Made by a program: the position numbers and the translations under genes. Below the pieces are notes generated by a model that was given only the letters and a program-made list of their open reading frames with translations, had not been told where the DNA came from and did no database searches. Positions 7,272 through 15,981 of a stretch of DNA of 19,374 bases are shown piece by piece. This DNA is from Chloroflexota bacterium (GTDB lineage: Bacteria > Chloroflexota > Limnocylindria > QHBO01). The DNA is taken from the NCBI GenBank assembly GCA_005880165.1, contig VBJP01000001.1:1-19374 (forward strand). The letters run 5' to 3'. Each line of letters starts with the position of its first letter. The first letter of the stretch is position 1.

Positions 7272-7436
7272 GTGGCCGACTCGAACCGCGACGAGGCTGC
7301 GGTGGAGGCCATCGCGCGTGCGATGGTCAAGGGCTGGCCCGCACGAATCGTCGACAAGGCCGCTCCGGGTTGGGCGCAGGTCCTGCTGGTTGCACCTGCG
7401 CATTTCGCCGAGCTCGCAGGAGAGGGGCAGCCCTAG
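7272..7436 (+). CDS. Small hypothetical protein (54 aa)
   Basis: GTG 3 nt after the stop of the D-aminoacylase gene opens a 54-residue frame (MADSNRDEAAVEAIARAMVK, then GWPARIVDKAAPGWAQVLLV, ending FAELAGEGQP). It has an acidic amphipathic first half and a VLLVAP strand, with no transmembrane segment. I do not recognise it. The tight spacing, in-family codon use and the end just before a clear promoter region (7437-7485) make it a likely last gene of the guaD operon. Chance is still possible at this length. Confidence 0.45.
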   Translation: MADSNRDEAAVEAIARAMVKGWPARIVDKAAPGWAQVLLVAPAHFAELAGEGQP

Positions 7437-7446
7437 AATTCCTAAA

Positions 7447-7479
7447 CTGATAGCTTATTCCACATCAATATGATACGCT
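7447..7479 (+). promoter_or_regulatory. Promoter of the XRE/nucleotidyltransferase pair
   Basis: The 49-nt spacer 7437-7485 is much more AT-rich than its surroundings. CTGATA (7447-7452) and TATGAT (7469-7474) form a sigma70-like pair with a 16-bp spacer. A second -10 candidate, TACGCT (7474-7479), ends exactly 6 nt before the ATG at 7486 and would give a leaderless mRNA. No Shine-Dalgarno is visible. TGATA occurs twice (7448-7452, 7471-7475) and might be part of an autoregulatory operator. Confidence 0.5.
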
Positions 7480-7485
7480 GGTGCC

Positions 7486-7812
7486 ATGACCGCGGCTCGA
7501 ATGCTCAATACAGCCCGCCGGCGCGCCGGCATGACGCAGCGCGCCCTCGCAAGAGCGACGGGTATTCCGCAGGCATCCATCGCGCGGATCGAGCGCGGGT
7601 TGACCGTTCCGCGTGTAGACACCTTGCAGCGGCTGCTCCGGGCCACAGGTCAGGACATCGAGCTCGAGCAGCGCCTCGGTCAGGGGATCGACCGGAGTGG
7701 CATCCGCGAACTCCTGGCACTTTCGCCGGAGGAGCGCATCCATCATGGCATGCGTGCCGCTCGATCCCTTGCCAGCTTCCTTGCGCAGGTCCGTGGCGAA
7801 CGCATCCGCTGA
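7486..7812 (+). CDS. XRE-family helix-turn-helix regulator (antitoxin-like)
   Basis: A 108-residue DNA-binding protein. Residues about 5-60 form a Cro/CI-type HTH: RRRAGMTQRALARATGIPQA, then SIARIERGLTVPRVDTLQRLL. A C-terminal region of about 45 residues (GIDRSGIRELLALSPEERIH and onward) is of the type seen in regulators encoded beside small nucleotidyltransferases. The next gene starts inside its 3' end (20-nt overlap), so the two are probably made together. By analogy with HTH/nucleotidyltransferase toxin-antitoxin modules, it may repress its own promoter and act as the antitoxin. It does not belong functionally to the purine pathway, though a regulatory role there cannot be excluded. Confidence 0.85.
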   Translation: MTAARMLNTARRRAGMTQRALARATGIPQASIARIERGLTVPRVDTLQRLLRATGQDIELEQRLGQGIDRSGIRELLALSPEERIHHGMRAARSLASFLAQVRGERIR

Positions 7813-8311
7813 TACGCAGCCGGAGGCTGTCATCCGGCTTCTGAACCGCCATGGCGCTCACTACGTCGTCATCGGAGGCCTGGCTGCCACCGCGCATGGA
7901 TCGCCGACGATCACGGAAGATATCGACATCTGTTACGCCCGCGAGGACGAGAATCTCGAGAGGCTCAGCCAAGCCTTACGCGAGATCCATGCAGAGCTTC
8001 GAGGCGCCGATCCCGGCCTCCCGTTTCGACTCGACGCGCGTTCATTGAAGAACGGCGATGCATTCACGCTTACGACGGACCTCGGCTGGATTGATATCCT
8101 CGGAACTCCCGCCGGGACAAGCGGGTTTGGCGATCTGGCATCCAACGCAGACGAAATTCACGCCTTTGGTGAGACGTTCCTGATCGCGAGCGTCGACGAC
8201 CTCATTCGGATGAAGCGCGCCGCAGGGCGACCCAAGGACCGTGTCGAGCTGGAGATCCTCGGGGCGCTTCGCGAAGAGATCGAGCGACAGGAGGACGCGC
8301 GTGAGCGGTGA
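7793..8311 (+). CDS. Small nucleotidyltransferase (AbiEii/MenA-like toxin candidate)
   Basis: From GTG 7793 this is a 172-residue protein with a minimal nucleotidyltransferase core: VIGGLAATAHGS with the GG pair at 28-29, then TEDIDICYA with D43 and D45 as metal ligands. Further on are FTLTTDLGWIDILGTPAGTSGF and VDDLIRMKRAAGRPKDRVEL. Such proteins, paired with an XRE regulator, resemble type IV (AbiE) or MenA-type toxins that modify tRNA, but many family members are uncharacterised. Starts at ATG 7745 or GTG 7754 are possible. I chose 7793 because the homologous domain begins soon after it, with an AGG upstream. It overlaps the VOC gene by 11 nt. Toxin function is inference. Confidence 0.75.
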   Translation: MANASADTQPEAVIRLLNRHGAHYVVIGGLAATAHGSPTITEDIDICYAREDENLERLSQALREIHAELRGADPGLPFRLDARSLKNGDAFTLTTDLGWIDILGTPAGTSGFGDLASNADEIHAFGETFLIASVDDLIRMKRAAGRPKDRVELEILGALREEIERQEDARER

Positions 8312-8705
8312 GTTCCCGTCCGAGGGCATGGCGCTCACGGTACTGCTGGTGGTTTCGGATCTCGATCGGTCCGTTGCCTTCTACCGCGACGTCCTTGGTG
8401 CCAGCCTGTACCGCGAATATGGCGGGACGTCGGCGGTCTTCAGCTTCGCGGGCACCTGGATCCTGCTCGTGACGGGTGGAGAGCCGACCAAGGACAAGCC
8501 CGATGTCACCTTCACACCGCCCGGCGATCCCAAGCTCGTGGATCACGAGTTCACGATCCGCGTCCCGGACGGCCAGGCGGCGTACGACACGCTCAGCAGC
8601 CGCGGAGCGGAGTTCCTGACGCCTCCGGTCGACTGGGGCGGCGAGATCCGGGCGTTCTTCCGCGATCCGGATGGCCACCTCATCGAGATCAGCCAGGCCG
8701 GATGA
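8301..8705 (+). CDS. VOC (glyoxalase/bleomycin-resistance) family protein
   Basis: A 134-residue single-module VOC protein: ALTVLLVVSDLDRSVAFYRD (first beta-alpha-beta), HEFTIRVPDGQAAYDTLSSR (second module start), and FFRDPDGHLIEISQAG with the C-terminal metal-ligand Glu. The first-module His usual in metal-dependent members is absent (TVLLVV), so metal binding may be incomplete. VOC enzymes include glyoxalases, dioxygenases and drug-binding proteins, and the substrate is unknown. The GTG at 8301 has AGGAGG 6 nt upstream and overlaps the nucleotidyltransferase stop by 11 nt, better than the ATG at 8328. It is followed by 42 nt before the xanthine dehydrogenase operon. Confidence 0.85.
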   Translation: MSGEFPSEGMALTVLLVVSDLDRSVAFYRDVLGASLYREYGGTSAVFSFAGTWILLVTGGEPTKDKPDVTFTPPGDPKLVDHEFTIRVPDGQAAYDTLSSRGAEFLTPPVDWGGEIRAFFRDPDGHLIEISQAG

Positions 8706-8717
8706 GCGGCAGGCTGG

Positions 8718-8735
8718 TATCGTCGGGCGAGGAGG
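8718..8735 (+). promoter_or_regulatory. Possible promoter and ribosome-binding region of the xdh operon
   Basis: TATCGT (8718-8723) is a weak -10 candidate, followed by GAGGAGG just upstream of 8737. The Shine-Dalgarno is 12 nt from the xdhA ATG at 8748, longer than usual. No -35 is clear. The operon may also be read from upstream. Confidence 0.3.
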
Positions 8736-8747
8736 AATGAGGCGCGG

Positions 8748-11065
8748 ATGAGCATACGAACCGTGCCGCCGGCAGGGGCACCGACGATGCCGGTCGTCGA
8801 GACGCCGGTCGTGGTTCCGCCCGGAACTCCGACTCCCGGACTTGCGAGGCCTGCCTATCCTCTCCGACGCGAAGGGCCCGAGAAGCTGACCGGGCTCGCG
8901 AAGTACGCGGATGATCTCGTTTTCCCGGGTGCATGGTTCGGTGCGACCGTGCGCTCCAGGGAACCGCATTCGCAGCTGCTGGGCATCGACCTGGATCCGA
9001 CCTTCGACTGGAGCAAGGTCGCGGTTGTCACCGCCAAGGACATTCCAGGCCCCAACGTCGTGTCGCTCATCTCGGACGACCAGCCGATCCTCATCCCCAC
9101 CGGTGGCGAGATTCAGCACCAGGCGGAGCCCGTCTGCCTCCTGGCGTCGCCGGATCGAGACACGCTTCGCGCTGCGAAGCAACGAGTGACGCTGCGAACC
9201 GAACGGCTGGACCCCACCTTCGACCCCGAACAATCAACGCGCGAGTTCGCCCACTACACGATCGGGCGCGGCAACGTCGAGGGGGCGATGGCCAAGGCCG
9301 ACCACGTGATCGAGGGCACGTATCGGGTCGGTCACCAGGAGCAGCTCTACATTGAGGGGCAGGCCATGATCGCCGTTCCCCGCGACGACGGCGGCGTCAC
9401 CATCCATGGCTCCTGCCAGTGCCCGTACTACATCCACACGGCGATGACCAAGGCGCTGAACATGACGAGCCAGAAGGTGGTGGTCATCCAGTCGGAGACC
9501 GGCGGCGGGTTCGGCGGCAAGGAGGAGTACCCGTCGATGATCGCCCTCCACGCCGCCCTCCTCGCGCTCAAGGTCCACAAGCCGGTGCGGATGATCTACG
9601 ACCGCCACGAGGACATCAGCGCCACCACCAAGCGCCATCCAGCCATCGTGCGCTATCGAACCGGGGTCAGCCGAGACGGCGAGCTGCTCGCCCAGGACAT
9701 CGAAGTGATCATGGACGCAGGGGCCTATACCACGCTCACGCCCGTCGTCCTCTCCCGGGGCGCGATCCACGCCGGCGGTCCGTATCGGTGCGAGAACGTG
9801 CGGATCATCGGTCGTGCGATGGCAACGAATACGCCACCCAACGGTGCCTTCCGCGGCTTTGGCGCTCCGCAGACACAGTTCGCGGCAGAGATGCAGGTCA
9901 ACCGAGCAGCTGAAACCCTGAACGTCTCCCCGCTCGACCTGCGTCGCCGCTGGGCCTATCGCGAGGGCGATACGACGCCCACCGGCCAGGTGCTGCGCGA
10001 GAGCGTCGGGTCACACGAGGTCCTCGAGGCGGCCGCCAAGACGGGAGCGTACGAGCGCCATCGCAACCAGAACCGCGAGGCGCGCGAGCTGCGCACGGCC
10101 GGTGCCCGCATCGCCTCGGGAACCGGGTTGGCGATGGCCTGGCACGGGGCAGGCTTCACCGGCTCGGGCGAGGTCCATCTCGCCAGCGTCGCCTCCCTCG
10201 AATTGACCGATGACGGCCGCATCCGGGTCCTGACCGCTTCCACCGAGATGGGACAGGGCACCAAGACGATCTTCCCACAGCTCGTCGCGGAAGCACTTGG
10301 GGTGGAGAACGACGAGGTCGAGATCGCGCCGCAGGACACTTCGATCGTGCCCAACTCGGGCCCGACTGTCGCATCGCGGACCGCGATGGTGGTGGGCGGC
10401 CTCCTCATCAAGGCCGCAGGGAAGCTCCGCGAACTGGTCGAGGCGGACACCGGCATGGCATTCGCGGATGGCTACCGGACGTTTGCTGCCGAGCACGGTC
10501 CGATTCGCGTCGACGAGCAGTTCAGCCCCTATCCCGGTGAGCCGTTCGACGACAAAACGTATACCGGCGACGCGTATCCGTGCTTCGGCTGGGCCGCGTG
10601 TGTCGCAGACGTCGATGTCGACCTCGACACCGGCGAGGTGACGGTGAGGTCGGCCGTCTCAGCGGACGACATCGGTCACGTCATCCACCCGGTCCTGGCC
10701 GAGGGCCAGGTGGAGGGCGGGACGCTCCAGGCGGTCGGATACGCCACGATCGAGGAGATCAAGCTGACCGATGGCCGCTACCAGAACGACCGGCTGGCGA
10801 CCTATCTGATCCCGACGGCGCTCGACGCTCCGCGCATCACCTCCATCCTCATTGAGAAGCCGTATTCGGGTTCGCCGCACGGCGCCAAGGGAGTCGGCGA
10901 GCTGCCGATGGACGTCGCCGCGCCGGCGGTGCTGGACGCCATCCACGACGCGACCGGCGTCTGGATTCATGAGCTGCCCGCCACCCCGGAGCGCGTCCTG
11001 GCGGCCCTGGCCGGCATCCAGGCGCCGCCCCTTCCAGGAGCGAGCGCATCGGCGCCGGCAAAGTA

Positions 11066-11066
<1 letters not shown>
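8748..11066 (+). CDS. xdhA: Xanthine dehydrogenase, molybdopterin-binding subunit
   Basis: A 772-residue large subunit that oxidises hypoxanthine to xanthine and xanthine to urate at a molybdenum centre. Key residues match true xanthine dehydrogenases: GGGFGGKEE with E259 (equivalent to bovine Glu802) and AFRGFGAPQ with R369 (Arg880), both purine-binding, and GAKGVGELP with the catalytic base E718 (Glu1261). TEMGQGTKT is a cofactor loop. Their presence argues for purine rather than CO, aldehyde or nicotinate substrates. A Pro/Val/Thr-rich extension of about 32 residues precedes the conserved start, and a short Ala/Pro/Ser tail ends the protein. The stop overlaps the next ATG by one base (TAATG). 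The cofactor needs maturation, yet the nearby MocA-like gene is broken. Confidence 0.95.
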
Positions 11067-11554
<488 letters not shown>

Positions 11555-11567
11555 CTCGGCCGGACCG

Positions 11568-12458
11568 ATGCCTCGCCCATTCGAGCCCGCGGTCGACTGC
11601 CCGACCTCCCTGGCGGAGGCCTATTCGCTGCTCGAGCCGTCCGCCGACGGCCGCGTGCGACCCATCGCCGGCGGCACGGACCTCATGGTGCAGATCACCG
11701 GCGAGCTCGGCGAGCCGCCAGAGCGCGTCGTCGACCTGTGGCGGCTGGACGAGCTCAGGGGGATTCGCGAGGACGGGGATGCGCTGGTCCTCGGCGCGCT
11801 GACCACCTACACCGAGCTGCGTCGCTCGCCGCTCATCGCGCGACATCTGCCCGTCCTTGCGGAGGTTGCCGCGACGATTGGAGCGGCGCAGATCCAGAAC
11901 CGCGGCACGCTCGGCGGAAACATCGCCAACGCCTCCCCGGCTGGTGACACCCTCCCCCTGCTCCTTGCGGCCGACGCCGAGATCGTGCTGGGCGGACCTC
12001 GCGGCGAGCGCAGCGTGCCGGCGAGCGAATTCTTCCCGGCCTATCGGCGCACGGCTCGAGCCGACGACGAGCTGGTTCTTCGCGTCCGAATCCCGCTCCG
12101 CGCCGACCGCCAGGTGCGATTCCGCAAGGTCGGCACGCGGCGCGCACAGGCGATCAGCAAGGTCGTGGTGGCTCTCTCGTGGAGCACAGATGGTGGCGTG
12201 GGGTCCACAGCGTCCGCGAGGTCGTGGACCCACGTGCGGCTCGCCCTGGGATCGGTGGCGCCCACTCCGATCCGCGCGCTCAAGACCGAGGCCGCCCTGG
12301 AGGGCGCGATCCCGACGCGGGAAGTCGGCGACCTCGCCGCCGCCACCCTCGAGGACGAGATCCAGCCGATCGACGACGTGCGCTCGACGGCCGACTACCG
12401 CCGCGCGGTTGCCGGGCGCGTGCTCCATCGGCTCATCAGGGATGAAGGGGAATGGTGA
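11568..12458 (+). CDS. xdhB: Xanthine dehydrogenase, FAD-binding subunit
   Basis: A 296-residue FAD subunit of the CoxM/XdhB type that delivers electrons to NAD or another acceptor. FAD-binding loops are RPIAGGTDLM (31-40) and GTLGGNIANASPAGD (113-127). The C-terminal four-helix domain ends in ADYRRAVAGRVLHRLI, the usual family ending. The ATG at 11568 is preceded by no strong Shine-Dalgarno, so translation probably follows the upstream subunit. The stop overlaps the YdeI gene by 7 nt. The gene order large-FeS-FAD differs from E. coli xdhABC (Mo-FAD-FeS). Confidence 0.94.
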   Translation: MPRPFEPAVDCPTSLAEAYSLLEPSADGRVRPIAGGTDLMVQITGELGEPPERVVDLWRLDELRGIREDGDALVLGALTTYTELRRSPLIARHLPVLAEVAATIGAAQIQNRGTLGGNIANASPAGDTLPLLLAADAEIVLGGPRGERSVPASEFFPAYRRTARADDELVLRVRIPLRADRQVRFRKVGTRRAQAISKVVVALSWSTDGGVGSTASARSWTHVRLALGSVAPTPIRALKTEAALEGAIPTREVGDLAAATLEDEIQPIDDVRSTADYRRAVAGRVLHRLIRDEGEW

Positions 12459-13075
12459 AACCGCCCGATCCTTCGGAGGTAAAGGTCTTCAGCTCGGCTG
12501 CGGAACTTCGTGGCTGGTTCGAGAAGCACCATGCCACGGAGACCGAGGCCTGGATCGGCTACTACCGGAAGGGGGTGCCGAAGACCTCCGTCGCCTACCT
12601 GGAGGCCGTCGACGAGGGGCTCTGCTTCGGCTGGGTGGATAGCGTCGGATACCGGGTCGGCGACGAGCTCTACACCAACCGCTTCACGCCGCGGCGGAAG
12701 GGCAGCACGTGGAGTGCGAGGAACGTCGAGAGGGTTCGCGAGCTCATGGCAGAGGGCCGCATGCACCCAGCCGGCATCGCCGCCTTCGAAGCGCGCACAG
12801 AGAACAGGACCGGGATCTACTCGTACGAGAATCGGCCGGCCGACCTCCCATCGGTCTATCTCACGCAGCTCAAGGCGAACGCTGCAGCCTGGCGTTTCTG
12901 GCAAGCCCAAACGCCGGGCTATCGGCGCAGCGCGACCTGGTGGGTGGTCAGCGCCAAGCAGGAGGCGACGCGCGACAAGCGGCTTACCATGCTGATTCAG
13001 GATTCGGCCGCTGGACGGTTCGTCAAGCCGTACACCTATGGACGTGCATCGAATGGCCGGCCCCGCCAGGCGTGA
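12452..13075 (+). CDS. YdeI/OmpD-associated family protein
   Basis: A 207-residue cytosolic protein of the YdeI-like family (COG4430). Marks are FSSAAELRGWFEKHHATETE, WIGYYRKG, VAYLEAVDEGLCFGWVDS, TNRFTPRRKGSTWSARNVER, and the C-terminal repeat of the family, TWWVVSAKQEATRDKRLTML. Some relatives are annotated as bacteriocin-protection or stress proteins, but the biochemical role is unknown. It overlaps xdhB by 7 nt and the Nudix gene by 38 nt, so it is part of the xdh transcript. No link to purine chemistry can be seen, so its place may reflect operon growth rather than pathway membership. Confidence 0.82.
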   Translation: MVKPPDPSEVKVFSSAAELRGWFEKHHATETEAWIGYYRKGVPKTSVAYLEAVDEGLCFGWVDSVGYRVGDELYTNRFTPRRKGSTWSARNVERVRELMAEGRMHPAGIAAFEARTENRTGIYSYENRPADLPSVYLTQLKANAAAWRFWQAQTPGYRRSATWWVVSAKQEATRDKRLTMLIQDSAAGRFVKPYTYGRASNGRPRQA

Positions 13076-13580
13076 ACCGGACCTCGAGGAGCTGAAAAGG
13101 CAGGCCGTCGTGGACGGGCGGCGACCGGTGGTCGGGGCGATCCTTCGCAACCGCGAGGGCGAGGTCTTCGTCCACCGGCGCGGTCCGGGCAGGGTCTTCC
13201 TGCCGAACGGGTGGGACGTGCTGGGTGGCCACGTCGAGGATGGCGAATCGCTGCTCGAAGCGCTGGCGCGCGAGATCGAGGAAGAGAGTGGCTGGACGCT
13301 GACCGGCCGGCCCGAGCTGATCTATACCGTCGACTGGGAGACGAACGAGGGGGGATCGCCGAATCGCCGACGCGAGTTCGACTTCCTGGTGGAGGTGGAC
13401 GGCGACCTCGAGCATCCGCGCATCGAACGCCCGCAGCACACCGAATACCGGTGGATCGGACGCGACGAGATCCATGTGCTCGACGAGAACGATGGGCGGG
13501 ACTTCGGGATCGTGCGGCACATCGTCGAACTCGGGCTGGACGCGCCGCCGACCGGCTCGCCTACCATGAGACAGCCGTGA
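13038..13580 (+). CDS. Nudix hydrolase
   Basis: A 180-residue NUDIX-fold phosphohydrolase. The Nudix box is perfect: G64-x5-E70-x7-R78-E79-I-x-E82-E83-x-G85-W (GHVEDGE then REIEEESGW), which binds Mg2+ and cleaves nucleoside diphosphate-linked compounds. The fold starts at RRPVVGAILRN, and the WDVLGGHVE approach is typical. The substrate is unknown; isopentenyl-diphosphate isomerase-like or (d)NTP pyrophosphatases are alternatives. I use the ATG at 13038. ATG 13053 is equally possible, and neither has a Shine-Dalgarno, which fits coupling to the overlapping YdeI gene. The stop TGA overlaps the malate synthase GTG (GTGA). Confidence 0.88.
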   Translation: MDVHRMAGPARREPDLEELKRQAVVDGRRPVVGAILRNREGEVFVHRRGPGRVFLPNGWDVLGGHVEDGESLLEALAREIEEESGWTLTGRPELIYTVDWETNEGGSPNRRREFDFLVEVDGDLEHPRIERPQHTEYRWIGRDEIHVLDENDGRDFGIVRHIVELGLDAPPTGSPTMRQP

Positions 13581-15160
13581 TCGACGTCCCGCCTGGTCTC
13601 AGCGTCACCGCGCAGGGCCCTGCCCATCTGCCCGAGGTCCTCACACCGGAGGCGCTCGGCTTCGTGGCCGACCTGCATCGGCGCTTCAACCCGGAGCGCC
13701 AGAGGCTGATGGCGGCCAGGCGCGATCGGCAGGCCGCTTTCGACGGCGGAGCGTTGCCAGACTTTCTGCCGGAGACCGTGCACATTCGCGACGATTCGAG
13801 CTGGAGCGTGGCATCGGCTCCTCCGGATCTGGACGACCGCCGCGTGGAGATCACCGGTCCCGCCGAACCCAAGATGATGATCAACGCGCTGAACTCGGGT
13901 GCGCGCGTCTTCATGGCGGACTTCGAGGACGCCCTCTCCCCCACCTGGGAGAACGTGATCACCGGCCAATGGGCGGTGCGCGAAGCGGTACGTCATCGGC
14001 TCAGCTTCCAAACCGATGAGAAGACCTACGGCCTTGGCCAACGCCTGGCCACACTGGTCATCAGGCCCCGTGGCTGGCACCTGGACGAGGCGCACATCCT
14101 GGTCGATGGCTCCCCCGTCTCGGCCAGCCTGTTCGACTTTGGCCTGACCTTCTTCCACAACGCCCGCGAGCAGCTCGAGCGTGGCTCCGGTCCGTATTTC
14201 TACCTGCCCAAGCTCGAATCGCACGTCGAGGCGCGCCTCTGGAACGACGTGTTCGCCGTGGCGCAGGAGCGGGTCGGCGTTCCTCGGGGCTCAGTCCGTG
14301 CCACGGTGCTGATCGAGACGATCCTGGCCGCCTTCGAGATGGACGAGATCCTGTACGAGCTGCGCGACCACGCCGCCGGGCTCAACGCGGGCCGCTGGGA
14401 CTACATCTTCTCGATCATCAAGAAGTTCCACTCCCGGGCCGACAAGATCCTGCCGGATCGCGGGCAGGTGACCATGGCCGTCCCGTTCATGCGCGCCTAC
14501 CAGCAGCTGCTGGTTCGGACGTGTCACGCCCGCGGGGCGCACGCCATCGGGGGCATGAGCGCCTTCATACCCAACCGACGTGAGCCGGAGGTGACCGAGC
14601 GGGCGCTGGCTGCCGTGCGCGAGGACAAGGAGCGAGAGGCCGGCGATGGCTCGGACGGGACCTGGGTGGCCCATCCAGACCTCGTGCCAGTGGCAGGCGA
14701 GGTGTTCGACCGGGTCCTCGGCGAGCGGCCCAACCAGAAGCAGAAGGCGCGGATGGATGTGACCCCGACTGCAGCCCAGCTGCTCGACGTCTCCGTCCCC
14801 GGCGGGGCGATCACCGAGCGTGGTGTGCGAGGAAACGTCAGTGTCGGCCTGTCATACCTGGCCTCCTGGCTGGCCGGGAACGGAGCGGCGGCGATCAACA
14901 ACCTCATGGAAGATGCCGCGACCGCTGAGATCAGCCGTTCGCAGCTCTGGCAGTGGCGAACGCATGGCGTGCAGCTGGCTGACGGAAGGCCGATGTCTGC
15001 CGATCTCTACGCAGGCGTGCGCGACGAGGAGCTCACCCGGCTCCGCAGGGCCCTCCCCAACTTCCAGTGGACCGATGCGGCTGCCCTGCTGGACGAGCTG
15101 GTGCTGTCGGATCGATTCGCGGAGTTCTTGACCCTCCTCGCCTATCCCCGGCTCGTCTGA
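13577..15160 (+). CDS. aceB: Malate synthase A
   Basis: A 527-residue enzyme condensing glyoxylate with acetyl-CoA to malate. The family signature RDHAAGLNAGRWDYIF is exact (263-278). Others are MINALNSGARVFMADFEDAL (101-120), IRPRGWHL with the catalytic Arg, ATVLIETI with the Mg-binding Glu, and MEDAATAEISRSQLWQW with the catalytic Asp. Length is typical of the A isoform. The start is GTG in a 4-nt overlap with the Nudix stop. I see no isocitrate lyase in the window. Here malate synthase closes a purine operon, so its glyoxylate most likely comes from ureidoglycolate produced in allantoin breakdown rather than from the glyoxylate shunt. That is inference from context. Confidence 0.96.
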   Translation: MIDVPPGLSVTAQGPAHLPEVLTPEALGFVADLHRRFNPERQRLMAARRDRQAAFDGGALPDFLPETVHIRDDSSWSVASAPPDLDDRRVEITGPAEPKMMINALNSGARVFMADFEDALSPTWENVITGQWAVREAVRHRLSFQTDEKTYGLGQRLATLVIRPRGWHLDEAHILVDGSPVSASLFDFGLTFFHNAREQLERGSGPYFYLPKLESHVEARLWNDVFAVAQERVGVPRGSVRATVLIETILAAFEMDEILYELRDHAAGLNAGRWDYIFSIIKKFHSRADKILPDRGQVTMAVPFMRAYQQLLVRTCHARGAHAIGGMSAFIPNRREPEVTERALAAVREDKEREAGDGSDGTWVAHPDLVPVAGEVFDRVLGERPNQKQKARMDVTPTAAQLLDVSVPGGAITERGVRGNVSVGLSYLASWLAGNGAAAINNLMEDAATAEISRSQLWQWRTHGVQLADGRPMSADLYAGVRDEELTRLRRALPNFQWTDAAALLDELVLSDRFAEFLTLLAYPRLV

Positions 15161-15184
15161 CCGATTTCCAGCGGTCGCTAATCT
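15157..15184 (+). promoter_or_regulatory. Promoter of the adenylate cyclase gene, leaderless type
   Basis: CTGACC (15157-15162) and TAATCT (15179-15184) are separated by 16 bp and resemble -35 and -10 boxes. TAATCT ends 8 nt before the ATG at 15193, and no Shine-Dalgarno intervenes. The cyclase thus seems to have its own promoter although it lies only 32 nt after malate synthase. Confidence 0.45.
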
Positions 15185-15192
15185 GCAAGCAG

Positions 15193-15981
15193 ATGGAATC
15201 CCTGCAGCCCGTCCCTTCCAACGATCCGGCGGACGACCAAGCCTGGCGAGAGGTCTTCATGGGCTACGATCCGGGGCTGCTGAAAATGCGCAGGTTCTTC
15301 CTTCGCATTCCGTCGAACCCGCGTTGCAAGCTGTGCGCAGCGCCGTTCGGCGGGGTGGGAGGCGGCCTGGCGCGAATCTTCTGGCACGCACCGACGGGGC
15401 GGAATCCTCTGCTCTGCCGGGCCTGCGACGGGATGTTCAGAAAGCATCCTGGCGGAGCCGAAGTCGAGATCTCCGTCCTCTTCGCCGATGTCCGGGGCTC
15501 AACGGGACTCGCTGAGAACGCATCCCCAGCGCAGTTCCGCAATCGCCTCCAGGCCTTCTACAAGGCCGCCTGGGACGCGATCAACAACCGCGACGGCATC
15601 CTGGACAAGTTCCTGGGCGACGGCGTCATGGCGCTCTTCATCCCGGGCATCGCCGGTGAGCTGCATGCTGCGCGAGCTGTGGCGGCCGGGCGCGACCTGG
15701 TGGCCGCCGTCGAGCGGCTGCCCGACCCTCGGCTGCCAGTTGGCGTCGGGATCCACTCGGGCATCGCCTACGTAGGCATCGTCGGAAACGCGGAAGATCG
15801 CGACTTTTCCGCGCTGGGTGACGTCGTGAACGTCGCCGCCAGGCTCGGGTCGGTCGCGAAGGCAGGCGAGCTGCTCGTCTCGACCGAGGCGGCGCGCGCA
15901 GCGGCGGTGACCTCCAGCGTCGCGCCGCAGATGCTCGAGCTCAAGGGGCGCCACCAGCCGCTCGAGGTGATCAGCCTCTAG
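15193..15981 (+). CDS. Class III adenylate cyclase with N-terminal zinc ribbon
   Basis: A 262-residue soluble cyclase. The first 90 residues hold a zinc-ribbon-like pair, C45-x2-C48 (RCKLCAAPF) and C75-x2-C78 (LCRACDGMF). The catalytic domain follows: VLFADVRGST with metal-binding D99, DKFLGDGVMALF with K139 and metal-binding D143, GVGIHSGIAYVGIVG, and ALGDVVNVAARL with D210, N213 and R217. K139 and D210 are the adenine-selecting pair and N213/R217 the transition-state pair, so cAMP production from ATP is expected. All residues for a homodimeric active enzyme are present. There is no membrane segment; the zinc ribbon may be sensory or structural. Its 3' end overlaps the converging hydantoinase gene at CTAG (15978-15981). 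Confidence 0.92.
   Translation: MESLQPVPSNDPADDQAWREVFMGYDPGLLKMRRFFLRIPSNPRCKLCAAPFGGVGGGLARIFWHAPTGRNPLLCRACDGMFRKHPGGAEVEISVLFADVRGSTGLAENASPAQFRNRLQAFYKAAWDAINNRDGILDKFLGDGVMALFIPGIAGELHAARAVAAGRDLVAAVERLPDPRLPVGVGIHSGIAYVGIVGNAEDRDFSALGDVVNVAARLGSVAKAGELLVSTEAARAAAVTSSVAPQMLELKGRHQPLEVISL

Noticed and set aside
8737..8751. Four-codon minigene (MRRG) overlapping the xdhA start as a leader peptide
   Set aside because: The GGAGG is too close to this ATG, and such a short frame is likely chance.
8202..9233. Minus-strand open frame across the VOC and xdhA starts
   Set aside because: Arg-rich shadow without family similarity; it would oppose two well-supported genes.
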